Positions 12,490 through 24,138 are shown, counted from the first letter of the stretch. The stretch is 64,000 bases of DNA from Mantis religiosa (GCA_030765055.1 JAUKNK010000057.1:583501-647500), one strand, 5' to 3'. The notes: generated by a model not told the origin, from the letters alone. A program made the numbers and translations.

Positions 12490-12943
12490 ACTCAAAGACA
12501 TGTGAAGATCTCAAACTACTGACAGTTGTCTGTGCATGTCAACGCTATTATCACTTTAGCTAGGTTACTGAGATACTGTATCAACATTAAACCTCCTAAT
12601 CTGTTTAAAATGTCACGGATAAATATCAAAGCAATCTCAGGTTTCCATATGACTAAAACAAATTGCTATGTGACAATTACTAATATCATAGTTAGTTTGT
12701 ATTCTGTTACTCTTGTTCTAAGGTGTGCTGTGATATTTAAATTAAGCAAGAAGGTTTACTACTACATGACATAACAGTTCTAGTAATAAAACATCCACGG
12801 AGGGCAACAAATCATACAGTTTGGTAAACAGTGTCATACACCTTTTTAATTTAACACAACAAGAACCAAGGATGCAAGAAAAGACTGAAACAATTTTCCT
12901 TAAGATTAAACAAGTGATGTATTTTTATTTATTAACTCAATGG
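12490..12943. other. Upstream flank of left zinc-finger gene
   Basis: About 12440-12645 is similar to 63811-64000, which continues the third copy in the same orientation. This homology reaches further upstream than the right arm does. Open frames on the plus strand here are not supported as genes. No confident promoter element was identified. Confidence 0.5.
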
Positions 12944-13117
12944 TATGAGGGCATATCAAATATAAACGGAAAGTTTGATGTAACACTGTCATTGGTAATA
13001 ATTTTGAGGTGAGACTTTGTCAGTATGTTGGGGGGGAGGGGTTATCTACAGAGAGGGTACAGTGTGTGCACGCACTGCGGAGAATGGGGCTGGGCCATGA
13101 CTGAGTAATAGCTGCAC

Positions 13118-13870
13118 ATGTCTGTTACACAATGCATCATCCTCAGTTTTCTTGCAAAAAAGGGCACCAAGCCTTCGGAAAGTTTTAGACAGCTCTGCAC
13201 ACAGTTTGGGGAAGAAATAATTTGGAAGACTGGAGTGTATGAGTGGGCTAAATATTTTGTGGTGAGAAGAGAAGTTGTAGAAAATGAACCTCATAGGAGC
13301 AGATCGGGGACAAGCATTACTGCAGATAACATTGTTCCCATTTGTGACATTATTGAAGAAGATCAGTACATAAAGGAATTCCAAAATTAGTTCTTTTTTT
13401 TCACAAGGTCAAGTTATGGAAGTTTTTAAACAACCAAGATGAACTCCATTATAAAAAACTGTCTGCCAGATACGTGATTTGTGATGCAACATGGTGCGTC
13501 AATACACAAAGCAAGCAAGCATGGAGTGACAGCGAGGAGAATAAGCAAGTCCGGTCGAGGTCAAAACATTCCCATCTGCTGCAAAGGTTCTAGCATCCGT
13601 TTTCTGGGACTCCGCGGTCATTTTGCATTCATTCACTAATGAAGGAAAATCAATGCAGCCTATTACTGTCACATTTTGGATTCAGCAAAAGCTGCATATT
13701 GCAACAAGTGATGCTGACAGCCAATCCGAAACGTCAGTCTTCTCCTTGAAAATGCGAGGCTACATACTGCATTGGACACCTCTGGACTACTCTCCTTACA
13801 GTCCTGCGACTAGCATTTGTTTGGATCACTCAGAAAAGACCTAGGAGGACAGCGGTTTGATGATGACACA
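13118..13870 (+). pseudogene. Mariner transposase fragment
   Basis: 13118-13387 carries the mariner helix-turn-helix region: FRQLCTQFGEEI, VYEWAKYF and a decayed SRSGTSITADNI, with the spacing seen in mariner N-termini. After several frame breaks, HWTPLDYSPYSPAT near 13775-13815 matches the region before the last catalytic aspartate. That aspartate is not preserved, because PDLAPSD became PATSIC. Inactive. Confidence 0.75.
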
Positions 13871-13879
13871 AGTGTACAA

Positions 13880-14600
13880 GGGTTCGTACTGGCAACTGGC
13901 TCTGCAGCAGACCAGCAGAAGAGATGAGTCATCCAGGTTTACCTGGAGGGAGTGTTTGCTGCCCAGCACCTAGCCGCTTTGTGCGGCAGTATAATAGAAT
14001 TGTTTTGTGTCTCAGGCGAGTGTCTTGGGCAGTGCTATATCTAGCCTTAATGAGCATCATTGCCCCATGAGACGTGTGCGCCCAGTGCTGGCTGCACTCT
14101 TCCACTTGCCTGGGAGGCATCCGAGTACAGTCCGCTTGACAGGTTAGAGGGAAAGGAACTAATGTTCAGGTATCCGACTTACCAAGTGGAGCCAAGGAAA
14201 GTGGCCCTGTTTAGTTCTGGTTACCCAAAGCATCTTTGGGCAACCGGTAGCTTGGTCGGCGGCGAGGAACCCTGTGGTCGTAGCAACCAAGGATGTTCAC
14301 CAGGTTATTAGGATGGGAGTCTAGCATACTGTAGATGGTGCGGGATCTCTCATGTCCACAATGTACGGGTCTCCGGAGTAGGTGTGAAGGATGTGGGACG
14401 GGAATCTACGTCCGGTATCATAGATCATTCGCAGTGACCTGTTCTGGATGTACTGTAATCTGCGGATAGTGGTCAGAGCCGCTGATCCCCAGACTTCGCA
14501 GCCATACAGAACCAGGGGTATAATCACCCGATACAGGCGCAGCTTGAGGTGCTTTGGCATGGTGACTTTAGTACAGAGTACAACTGCCTGAGTGCTGCAT
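13880..14600 (-). pseudogene. LINE reverse transcriptase 3' fragment nested in mariner
   Basis: The minus-strand frame 14560-14321 reads MPKHLKLRLYRVIIP, LYGCEVWGSAALTTIRRL and QNRSLRMIYDTGRRFP. This is the classic post-thumb region of jockey/R1-type ORF2 proteins. Downstream to about 13880 is a decayed tail. It separates two collinear parts of the mariner transposase and is therefore younger than the mariner. Confidence 0.8.
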
Positions 14601-14786
14601 GCCCTACTCTAAATGCGTCCTTCTTCTTTCTATAAGTATGGCATCAAAAACTTGCCCATCCAATGGAGAGAATGTGTATCTGAGACAGAACACTATGTAT
14701 AAAAGTAATCTGTATATGAGCATTTTTGTTTGTTGATACAATAAATTTAAAAAATTATTCCCATTTATATTTGATCCACCCTTGTA

Positions 14787-16070
14787 CTAAGTTGAGATTC
14801 AGTTAATGATATTATCTGACAAACGTTGGGTGACTGAATGACAATGTAAAGTTGTAAGAAACTCACATTGTCACTAAAATTTTTATCCAAATGCTGACTT
14901 ACAATCACTTTTACAATTTGCAAATACAAAGAATGAGCACATAAATCAAATGTTCCGTTATATCTCACAAACCTGTGCTGATGGAACTCCTACACATTCA
15001 CTACTGACAGACCAATGCCCAATACTAACAACTCAACTGCTCCAGACAAATGATTCTTAACAACTCTGATACTCACTGGTACAATCATAACTAGCAACTC
15101 AACTGAAGCTGACATTACACCAAGTTTACAACCTTCCATTCACAAATTAAATGTTCCAGAAACTAAAATTACTAGAGCCCAAGTAAAATTATGTAGATCT
15201 TAGGAAATCAAATGGTCTCACAACAATACAGAAAGATAAAGGCTGCTTTTTCATTAGTGACTGTCCTCAAATATTACATTTTACCTTCTTCCATGACAAG
15301 TATTAAGATAGCGGAATGTGTTGACTAGCACTTGTCATTACCAGGGATGTAAACATTCTAACAATGTCTCTTTGCTCAGGAGTTGAAACGAAAATGATCC
15401 TGATAGACTTGAACCTTTAATTATATTGCCAGATCTCACTTTTTAAGGGAGGCCTACACTTTTCAGCTTTCATAACTAAAATTTCATATATAAATACAGA
15501 AAACCTTTGCCAAATAATGAAGAAATACATTTTGCTTATCTCATAAAAACATAAGATGGTTACAGAAAAAGGTAGATGAGCCGTGCACACATATTCACAA
15601 TTTAAATTATGTTATCACAATAATTTACATAAGAAGGTACCAAATGACACAAGAAGAGCTAAAATTGTCCATTTCTATAGCTACGCATTTTGTAAAAGTA
15701 GATTAGTGCTAAAATATGACATAATGGCTTATGTCTGTACCAAGACTCAAGTAAATGAAAAATTTGATGAATTTCTAAACTAGATACTATTATATTACTA
15801 TCATTATTAGTATTAAAAGCAGCGAGTTTATGCAGTTTATCTCTGATTGTTTGATAAAGTCATGGCCAATTTTTGCTATGAAAAATAGGGAAGGCTCAGA
15901 GGCATTCCAGGGAGAATTAGGCAGCAAACGGAAATGGCATGTTTATCTTTTGTGTAGATGAGAACATGTGGGAACATGTGGATAAGTTTCACACAACGAG
16001 GAGAGTGGTATAGCAATCACTTGGCAGTAATTATCTCAACAAGGCGAACATTGTCTTTGTACATCAATTT
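14787..16070. other. No gene recognised
   Basis: AT-rich sequence with a few short open frames (such as 15583-15783) lacking known motifs. I see no repeats shared with other parts of the window. Confidence 0.4.
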
Positions 16071-16200
16071 TAATTTGAGAGGGACCTATCTTTTAACCTG
16101 TGAAGCCCTACCCACCTGGACCCACTACACAGAAATATTGGAGAGCAAGTGAGCTAACAGCTTCATTGCCAAAGCCTAGCATTTGAAAACAACAACAATT
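16071..16200 (+). mobile_element. 3' end fragment of a LINE (same family as 50.9-52.9 kb)
   Basis: The string TTTTAACCTGTGAAGCCCTA and the following bases up to GCCTAGCATTTGAAAACAA are nearly identical to the reverse complement of about 50895-51010, the 3' end of the LINE in the right zinc-finger intron. It encodes the tail LTCEALPTWTHYTEI, equivalent to the terminal Cys-rich region of that ORF2. Confidence 0.75.
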
Positions 16201-16214
16201 TGAGAAGGACTTGC

Positions 16215-16560
16215 TCTCCACTACGCAGTGGAGCTACCCATCATTAGTAGAGTTTTATTGCAACAAGATACTGCAACACCCCATTATGGCACAAATAACC
16301 ATTGAAAAAATTCAGGAATTGGGAGGAATCAAACTGTTACCATACCCAGCATACAGCTTAGATCACACAACATCAGATTAGCATCTCTTTTGATCCATGG
16401 ATCATCTGAAGCAATGCAAGTGGGTGTCACCGAATTCTTCACCTCAAAAACCACAAACTGGTAACATCGTGGAATAATAAACCTTGCTGAATGTTGACCC
16501 AAGACCACAGAATCTAATGGTCTATACTTTGAAAATGAGTTAATTGCTTATCAGAACACA
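16215..16560 (+). pseudogene. Mariner transposase C-terminal fragment
   Basis: The frame reads KIQELGGIKLLPYPAYSLDH and then, past stops, the C-terminal half. This resembles the mariner pattern ELGWEVLPHPAYSPDLAPSDYHLF. The catalytic PDLAPSD is decayed to LDHTTSD. No N-terminal part or TIRs were recognised, so only a broken tail remains. Confidence 0.7.
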
Positions 16561-16660
16561 TTTCAAATAATTATTATTCTTAAACAAATGACATTGCTTA
16601 TCAGACAGTATTTATATGTTACCCATAAAAATGCTAAATGTTTTACCCGTGGTCTGTTGA

Positions 16661-16940
16661 TTTATGGGGCATGAAATGAAATGTATAGTGTTTAATGCCC
16701 GCTTTTACTACATGCGGCACCGCAGGCGATGACACTGATGATACATGAGATGAAGATGGAGGAAAGGTGGAATGAGATGGCAGGGGAAACCGGAGATCCT
16801 GGAGAAAACCTGCACCAGCGCCGTGTTGTCCACCACAAATCTCACTTTGCAGTCGCCTGGGATCGAACCCGGGGCACGTTGGTGACAGCCAAGCGGTATA
16901 ACCACTGAGCCACGGGGCGGCCTCTTTATGCGGCATGGAA
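16661..16940 (-). mobile_element. SINE family A, full length, with target-site duplication
   Basis: Element 16677-16924 is flanked by the imperfect direct repeats TTTATGGGGCATGAAA (16661-16676) and TTTATGCGGCATGGAAA (16925-16940). On the minus strand it has a tRNA-like head with A box (GTGGCTCAGTGGTTA) and B box (GGTTCGATCCC). The body is GTGAGATTTGTGGTGGACAA and the tail GTAAAAGCGGGCATTAAACA. It would be transcribed by RNA polymerase III and mobilised by a LINE. Confidence 0.85.
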
Positions 16941-16991
16941 AAACCCAAGAACCAATAAAGAGACCTTTTAACAAAATTAAATGTTTTAATA

Positions 16992-17344
16992 AATTGATGG
17001 AAATAAATCATTACCTCACACTAGCCATATATATGCTAAGGTTTTTGATGGATAGAGTCAACATGAAAAATTCAATGCCATGGCCGGGATTTGAACCACG
17101 GATCTCCTGGTTTCCGTCCAGTCGCGCTAACCCATTTAGCTACCATGGCCAATGTGCCATCCTGACATTAAATTCTCCATTTCACTCGCATATATCCTCA
17201 GTAAACTACTAGGGGCTCTCGCATTCGAGGTACACTGTTTGTGGTGACTTACCATCTTAATTACTTGAGTCCCAGGCTTCATCATTTAACTCTTATTATT
17301 TTAGTTAATTGATGGAAATTAATCATTTCTTCACACTAGCCATA
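16992..17344 (-). mobile_element. tRNA-derived SINE (family C) between 38-bp direct repeats
   Basis: The minus strand of 17077-17149 folds as a near-complete tRNA cloverleaf: acceptor GCCATGG/CCATGGC, D stem GCTA/TAGC, anticodon stem CTGG/CCAG with loop ACGGAAA, and B box GTTCAAATC. The element lies between direct repeats at 16992-17029 and 17306-17344 (GATGGAAATAAATCATTACC versus GATGGAAATTAATCATTTCT, both ending in CACACTAGCCATA). These are long for a target-site duplication and may be element-internal. It shares its body with the arm copies at 8 and 56 kb. Confidence 0.7.
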
Positions 17345-20300
17345 AGTGGAGGGGTAGTAATTTATGTCAACTATGGGATTAAATACAAAAAAATAGACTA
17401 TAAAAATTTCTGCAACAAAATGTGCAGTGAGCTTGCAGCTATAGAAATAATGCTAAAAAACAGAAATCTGTTATTAATAGAGATATAAAGTCCTCCAAAT
17501 GCAAAGAAGACACCTATCTCCAAAGCTTATAAGAATGGCTAAATAGCACCACAAATAAAAAGAGGGACACTTCAATATAAATATACTAGTAGAAAAGAAA
17601 AAGAAAAGGCCATTGTTAGAAATGCTAAACAGAAATAATCTTACTCTGACAGAGACAGAACCAACGAGGGTAACTAGAAGCTCTGCGACACATGCTGACC
17701 TCATGATATCTAATTTAAACAAGGAATGTTATGAAACTACAATAATCAGAAATGGAATAAGTGACCATTATGGCGAACTAGTAGATAGTAAAATATTAGG
17801 TAAAATAAAAAATAAAATAAACAGTCTTTAAAAGAACAGTAAACAAAAACACCCTAGGAGGATTAGAAAACTATGTCAAAGAAACAAAATGGCTTCAGAT
17901 ATATGAACAATCTAATATTAATGAAAAATACAAACGTTTCGCTAAAAATAAAGACAAATGTCTAGATACAGTAATGCCTATATGTAGGGTAAAGAGAAAG
18001 TTACAAAAGTATGAAAACTGGGCTACCAAAAGTATAACTATATCTAAAAGACGTATGCAGTTTCTAAACAGCCTGAAACACCCAAAACTAGATCATAAAT
18101 CATACACTTATATCGAAAAATACAGAGAGACTCTCAATAAAGTAATAAACAAGGCAAAAGTTCCACACAATAAAATACTGATACAAAATGCAGAAAATAA
18201 AACCAAAGCAACATGGAATATTATAAAATCCTTACATGAAGAAACAAAACAAAAATGGGAAGAAAATATCTGCATTGAGGCTGAAAATAGACTAATAGAG
18301 AAGCCAATAACCTTAAAAGATATATTTAATGATTATTACATCAATGTAGTAAAGAGCTTAGGGATCAAAAATGTCAGTTTGATCAAAACATAGAGAACAG
18401 TATTCCCAACTCAATGGTATTACATGAAGTAACATATGAGGAAACAATAAAACAGATAAACACCTTAAAATGTAAACGCTCTTGTGGATTAGATGAATTT
18501 TCAAATGAAATGTTAAGGCTCTGTAAACACAAACTCACTGATATAATTACATATATAAGTAATCAATCATTTATATCAGGAACATTTCCTAAAGCACTAA
18601 AACAGTAATAGACCGATGTATAAGAAAAAATATTCAGACCTAGTACTAGAAAATTATAGACCTATAACATTGTGCTCAAGTTTTTCAAAAATAATAGAAG
18701 GACTACTTCTAGATCAGTTACAGGGTCTTTGTAGGAAATATAAAATAATTTCAGACTATCACTTCAGTTTAAAAAAAAGAAATCAACCGTACAGGCAATA
18801 TATAAAGGATTTTTTTGTAATTTACGTTCTCCAACGTTAAGTCATATCGGATGTTGAATGACTTCGGTGAAATAATGCTCAAACGAATCCAGGGTCCATG
18901 GAGCTTAGAGTTACCTGACATTTGCCTTGAAGAATAAGAGAAAACCCCGGAGAGAAACTTATACAGGTAACTCACCCTGACCGAGACTTGAACTCACGAC
19001 CTCTTGAACGTGAGGCAGACAGGCTACCCTCTATGCTACCGAGGCAGGATATAAAGGAAATGGCATCATTATAAATGCACTAAACAGAAAAGAATATATA
19101 GTGGCAATTTTTGTTGATCTGACAAGAGCTTTTGATTGCGTAAACATAAATAAACTAATTAACAAAATAGAAAATTATGGGATAAGGAGCATACCATTAG
19201 ATTGGCTGAAGTCATATCTTCAGGACAGGGAGCAGTGTGTGGAAATAATACATAATTCAAATGGGAAATTGGGCAAAATTAGATCTTCAGTTAAGGAAAT
19301 AACTTATGGTGTACCCCAATCCTCGTAACTCGGGCCCTAATTATTCCTTATATATAAATATATATATAAAAACAGTATATTCAATACAATAGTAGAAGCA
19401 GGGGGATTGCACATTGGATATGCTGATGACAACACAATCACAGTGAAGGGAAAAACGGAAAGTGAAGTACAAAATAAATCCAATCTTATACTTGAAAAAA
19501 TTAGTACTGAGTTACGAAACCTATGCATGGTAATAAATACAAGCAAAACAGAATGGATGCAAATCACCTTAAACAAAGAAATCCAATCACATATGCAATT
19601 AACATTAGATATTAAAAGAATAAAAGAAGTAACAAATACAACATTCCTTGCACTAATAATAGATAACAATCTAAATTGGAAACAACACATTGAAATTAGT
19701 AAAGAAAATAAATATGGGACTATATATTTTAAAACAGGCAGAAAAATAAATGGATAGAGAAACTCTGATACAAATTTACTATAGAGCCATACATTCTCAT
19801 TTATGCTATAGGGTGGTATTATGGGGAAATGTGCAGATAAAAGCAATGATAAGATCATTAAGACTCCAGAAATATGCTATGAGAATAACTTGTAAGCTAG
19901 AAAAGCAGATTTGTGTAGAAATGTTTATGAAACATTACATGAATTAACATTTACAGCATTGTATATATATATATGAGTGCATTAAATACGTAACAAAATA
20001 TTGTAGCAACCAAAACAAAACCATGTACATACATACACATTACACAAGAACAAAACAAAATTATTTCGTAAACAGATTAAAAGGAATATTAAGTAACAAT
20101 AATATAGAAAATAAATCTAAAGAATTGTACAATCGCTTACCGAATCAAATAAAACAGAAAACAGAAGAAAAATTTAAACTTAAAGCAATTAAAAGGTACC
20201 CCGTAGGAAACCCAGTCTTCCATATAAAAGGTTAAATAAAGCTGTAACCTGTTTCTCTATTCGTTGCAGATTAGGATGCACCTTGACTCCTTCGAAGACC
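17340..20300 (+). pseudogene. Decayed LINE with endonuclease and reverse transcriptase
   Basis: About 17345-17820 encodes the tail of an AP endonuclease (GGVVIYVNYGIKY; then HADLMISN and NGISDHYG). 17974-18393 is the linker. 18414-18768 holds RT motifs (TLKCKRSCGLDEFSNEML, LENYRPITLCSSFSKIIEG). After a SINE insertion, 19101-19328 has IFVDLTRAFDCVN and YGVPQSS, and 19407-19757 has the catalytic GYADDNTITV. The thumb and C-terminus continue to 20235. Several stops and frameshifts interrupt it, so it is inactive as read. The clade is probably jockey or CR1-like; this is inference from the motif style. Confidence 0.85.
18800..19058 (-). mobile_element. SINE family B inside the LINE RT domain
   Basis: Element 18810-19048 is flanked by the direct repeat ATATAAAGGA (18800-18809 and 19049-19058). 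On the minus strand it starts CCTCGGTAGCATAGAGGGTA, has a B box-like GAGTTCAAGTCTCGG, and ends in a T-rich stretch on the plus strand. It splits the RT frame between KRN and YKGNGIIINALN. A second copy lies at 26811-27051. Confidence 0.85.
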
Positions 20301-20519
20301 CAGGTCAGGAAGCCAGATGCAACATTGTTACTTCACTGTAGCTGCAATTGTTTCTTGATGATTGGTTGTGATTAAATAAGAGTTATGAGATATCTCGTTT
20401 ACAGGTGTGGTTTCTAGTGACAAATAAAACTTTAGGTTAGTCCAGGGCGCTGATGAGCGCCGTAGTTGAGCGCCCTTACACATCATCATCATCATCATCA
20501 TCATCATTATCATCATCAT
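20301..20519 (+). repeat. Probable LINE 3' tail ending in an (ATC)n repeat
   Basis: Non-coding sequence with AGGGCGCTGATGAGCGCCGT, then a run of ATC/CAT triplets at about 20480-20519 with one imperfection. Short tandem triplet tails are common at the 3' ends of some LINEs. Assignment to the preceding LINE is inferred from position only. Confidence 0.5.
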
Positions 20520-20931
20520 TCTCGTTTAGGTAAGTCCAATTTCGTAATATATAATTTACCTGTATAACCTGGATTACATTTTACTCAAACTTTCTTTCCT
20601 AGTCAATCGTGGCAGATTACCTCCAGCATATCGATAAATCCTTACTTCCTTAATAAATATTTTCCATTAATTACATAAAATTCCTCACTCCTGCATGTCC
20701 ACTCTTCATTCTCAAGATTACAGAATATCTCCTTTTTGAAGACTATTCATTTTCTATTACTATGAAAAACTTTTATATTCACCATGACATTTTTCAATAA
20801 CCATGAAACAAGATTACAGAACATATATCTCTGAAGATTATTCATTTTCTTTTACTATCCAAAATTTTCCTTCTTTCCACATCAAGCAGGATTATTGATT
20901 TTCTTTGTCCTAACAACCGTTCATCCTTGTT
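20520..20931. other. No gene recognised
   Basis: AT-rich sequence between the (ATC)n tail and a SINE. It contains two loosely similar blocks near 20710-20760 and 20800-20860 (AGATTACAGAA followed by GAAGACTATTCATTTTCT or GAAGATTATTCATTTTCT), a possible local duplication. Confidence 0.4.
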
Positions 20932-21203
20932 TTTCTTTTGTAGTGAAATGTGTAGTGTTTAACGCCCGCTTTTACTACATACGGCACGGCAGGCGGTGAC
21001 ACTGATGATGCACGAGATGAAGATGGAGCACCGGTGGAATGAGATGGCGGGGGAAACCGGAGGTCCCGGAGAAAACCCGCCACAACGCCGTGTTGTCCAG
21101 CACAAATCTCACTTTGCGGTCGCCTTGGATCGAACCCGGGCCGCCTTGGTGAGAGCCAAGCAGTCTCACCACTGAGCCACGGCGTGGCCTTTCTTTTGTA
21201 GTG
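20932..21203 (-). mobile_element. SINE family A with perfect 14-bp target-site duplication
   Basis: Element 20946-21189 is flanked by TTTCTTTTGTAGTG at 20932-20945 and 21190-21203. Minus-strand head: GTGGCTCAGTGGTGA and GGTTCGATCC. It adjoins the truncated 3' side of the Gypsy-like remnant. Confidence 0.9.
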
Positions 21204-21209
21204 TCATTA

Positions 21210-21800
21210 CAGATGCTCTTCTAAGGTCTTGATGTATCTCTCCCCCATGCCGTCCGACTGTGGATGTAGAGGTGTGGTGCGGGTCTTGTTCACCCCAAGT
21301 CCTTCTAGTGCCTCCTTCATTAGTTGGACTCAAAATTGGTGCCCTGGTCGCTGTGGAGCTCTAATGGCACCCCAAATCGGCAGAACACATGCTCCACAAG
21401 AAGATCTGTGATTGTGTTCACCTCCTGGTTCGGGATGCACGAACACCGTCAGGTATTTGTTGCCTCGGGCGGACACTGGAAATGGTCAAGCAATGTAGAC
21501 GGTGACAATTTCAAATGGCGCTCCGACGTTGTACTGCTACATGCGACCCCGGCTCCTAGCCTAGGGGCCGAGACTCGGCGCGCAAACGTGACATTGACGG
21601 CAAAACCTCTCAGCGTCTGCTCGGAGCCTCAGCCAGTAGAGGCGCTGTCGGAGTTTGTCGATCGTCCGTTTGGCTACCAGGTGTCCTCCTGAAGTACCGG
21701 CGTGCGCTTCTTCTAAGACTTCCGGGACCTTACATCGCGGAAGTACCAACTGCTCTCTGTGCCTCTTCTCATCAGGCGATTCCCATATCCGGAACAACAC
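21210..21800 (-). pseudogene. Gypsy-like integrase fragment
   Basis: The minus-strand frame 21800-21561 contains the H2C2 zinc-binding region (EEAHAGTSGGHLVAKRT, then RFCRQCHVC). Further down, near 21330-21240, the core reads TRTTPLHPQSDGMGERYIKT, the segment around the second catalytic aspartate. Catalytic positions cannot be fully assessed because the frame breaks between the two parts. Confidence 0.85.
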
Positions 21801-22022
21801 GTCCTCTGTTTCCTTCAGTGAGTCCCATTGTGTCCAGTACCGATGTAGGTGGCACTCCTCGGTGCGATGTCCTCCCAGTTGGTCTTGTCCCGGCCTCCAC
21901 TTCCCTCAAGGGTGGTCTCAAGTCTGCGTCCGCCAGTTGCTCACTCCTCAGGCCCGCGCTATCCCAGCTTTCCGCAGGCACGTACCACTGACACCTATGG
22001 CACGCTCCTTCTCTTCCACTCT

Positions 22023-22361
22023 TCAATAGCTCAATAGCCAAGTTAGGGCAGAATGAACAGCCCTCAGGTGGATTGGCTGATCATACATGTACCTGTGGAA
22101 GTGCTCCAAAGTCTCTACCACCGCCAGCAATTCTCGCCGGGTGACGCAGTTCTTCTCCAAGCTGGATAGCGTCCTGCTGTAGTAGGTTATCTCCCGCTCG
22201 TGGCCGTCCGGAATTTGCGACAGGACGCATCCAATGCAATGGTCGCTTGCGTCGGTGTCCAAAATGAAGGCGCCGCCTGGTTGTGGAAATCCCAAAATAG
22301 GAGCACTACACCGTGTCTTCTTCAGCTGCTGGAAGGCGTCTTCGGCGTCATCCGTACACAC
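22023..22361 (-). pseudogene. Gypsy-like RNase H domain
   Basis: Contains FILDTDASDHCIGCVLSQ (first catalytic Asp), the ITYYSRTLSSLEKNC signature and RRELLAVVETLEHFHRY (catalytic Glu), as in Ty3/Gypsy RT-RNase H. This part is open, but the flanking frame to the RT at 22468 is broken. Confidence 0.85.
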
Positions 22362-22467
22362 ATAGGGTCGGTGTTCCTCTCAAGCGGTTGAGGGGCTTGG
22401 CGATGTTGGAGAACCTCTTTATGAGGCGACGGCAATCACTGCACAGCCCCAGTAAACTGCGCAATTC

Positions 22468-23365
22468 TCACTTATCCTTCGGTTGAGGCCAATCACTCTT
22501 GGCCTGGGTCTTCTCCGGGTCTGTGGTCGCTCCAGTTGGTGAGACTACGTGGCCCAAGTAGTTTACTTTCTTGCGGAACAGCTGGTACTTCTTCGCGTGC
22601 AGCTTCAATTTGGTTGCCTGCAGCCTCTGTAGCACTTTGCTCAGATTCTCGAGATAGTCGTCGAAAGTCTTGCCGACGATGATTATGTCGTCAAGGTATA
22701 GCAGGCATGCGTCATAAGTCCATCCTCTGATCACTGACTCCATGAGGCGTTGGAAGGAAGCTGGTGCATCCCAGAGGCCAAAGGGCATAACTGTGAACTC
22801 CGAAAGCCCTTGGCCTGTCGAGAATGCAGTCTTTTCCTTGTCTGTTGGATCTAGAGCTACCTGCCAGTAACCTGACTTCAGGTCCAGGGTCGAGAACCAC
22901 TGCGCACCCGCTAGCGCGTTCAGGGTGTCGTCAATCCGGGGTAAGGGGTGATAGGGTTCAGCTTCCTATAGTCCCCGCAGAAGTGTAGCTCATCGATCTT
23001 CCTAGTCACCAAGTCTACAGGGGAACATCAAGGGCTGTCCGACTCTTCAATCACTCCCCTGGATTTCATGTCCTCTAGCATGTCTCGTACCACCGCTTGT
23101 TTTCCAGCGGAACGCGTCTAGGTGGTTGCCGAATAGGCCGCGTGTCTCCGGTGTCGAGGCCGTGAAGCACTTTATCCGTGCGGCTGTAGTCACTGTTGCC
23201 TTGGTTTAAGACGCGCTGGTATCGTCTCAGTAGTTGTTGAACTTTCTCCAGCTGTTCTGCGGTCAGGTGGTCGGCTGCCCTTTCCAATAAGCCTTCCAGC
23301 GGGGGCTCCAGGTGTTGCGTCGACACCGGCTGCTGTGTCTTGTCGATTACGTTTACGCTGTCCAC
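22468..23365 (-). pseudogene. Gypsy-like reverse transcriptase
   Basis: 23365-23075 is the connector before RT (DTRPIRQPPRRVP is typical). 22788-22468 contains MPFGLWDAPASFQRLMESV and the catalytic LLYLDDIIIVGKTFDDYLE followed by VNYLGHVVSPTG. Between them the frame is broken. The PFGL-to-YLDD spacing is normal for Gypsy. Confidence 0.9.
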
Positions 23366-23751
23366 GGGCTCGCACGTCCACAGCTCCGTTCCCGCCTGGA
23401 CTCGTGATCAGTGTCTGTCAGGTTGAGTAGCCTCACTGGCACCTCCTCTCGACACAGCAACAATATCCTGGCTACACATAGTCCGTGCACAGGCGTCTTC
23501 TGGTCCAACATCATGTTCTTCGTCCGCTGGCCTTCCAGTCGCGCCGTCACCACCACCTCACTTCTTGAGGGGACCACCACGTCTTCCTTCAGAACGACTC
23601 TGCAAATTCCCAGGCGCTCTTCAGGTTACTGGAGTATCACCTCCTCTCAATTGAGCCGCAGGACCTTCCTGCCGAAGGTGACCGTCGCTTCGTGTGTCCT
23701 GAGGGCATCCAGTCCCAGTATCGTCTCCTCAGCCATCTTCGCGACGAACAC

Positions 23752-24138
23752 TCACTGACGCACTGCACTCCGTCCCAAGGTAAACTTCAGGAGAGCCACC
23801 TTCTCCACAGGCAAGTTTTCGCCCGATGCCCATAAGCTGGTATGGTCGGCTGGGCTTCGTCTCGGCAAACCCCTGGCTATGTCAGGTCTGATTACGTTCA
23901 CGGCTGCGCCAGTGTCTACGAGCACCCGCCACGGCTTTTTTCTCACCCAACAGTCCGCGATGAAGCTGTCATCCATACGCCCGCTGAGGCGTCCAGTGTC
24001 AATCAAGGGGCTGGTAAAGTCGCAGCCGACGTGCCCCTCGCCACACCGTGCCTTACTCGTTCTTCCGGCTGCACCTCTTGGCATCGGCTGTCTCTCCCCA
24101 TGTGTCCCGGCTGGCCGCACCCTCAGCACACACCACAA
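23752..24138 (-). pseudogene. Gypsy-like aspartic protease region
   Basis: Contains WRVLVDTGAAVNVI, a retropepsin active site of DTGA type, in the second half. The preceding part is Cys/Arg rich and lies where a nucleocapsid would be expected. No intact CCHC knuckle could be confirmed. Frame breaks follow before the RT. Confidence 0.75.

Larger units (their letters stand above)
12944..14786 (+). mobile_element. Mariner element with both TIRs, internally disrupted
   Basis: The 5' end after TA (12944-12945) reads TGAGGGCATATCAAATATAA. The 3' end before TA (14785-14786), reverse-complemented, reads CAAGGGTGGATCAAATATAA. This gives imperfect inverted termini of about 27 bp flanked by the TA duplication expected for Tc1/mariner. 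The transposase is split: N-terminus at 13118-13387, a C-terminal part around 13760-13870, and a final segment at 14630-14690 reading GIKNLPIQWRECV. LINE sequence separates the last two parts. Without that insertion the element would be about 1.1 kb, a little short for mariner. Confidence 0.8.

Noticed and set aside
17077..17149. Possible functional tRNA gene (anticodon GGA)
   Set aside because: Embedded in a repeated SINE body, position before the anticodon is C in place of the usual U, and the T stem has a mismatch; treated as a SINE head.
20480..20519. Triplet run encoding poly-Met on the minus strand
   Set aside because: It is an (ATC)n simple repeat at a LINE tail.
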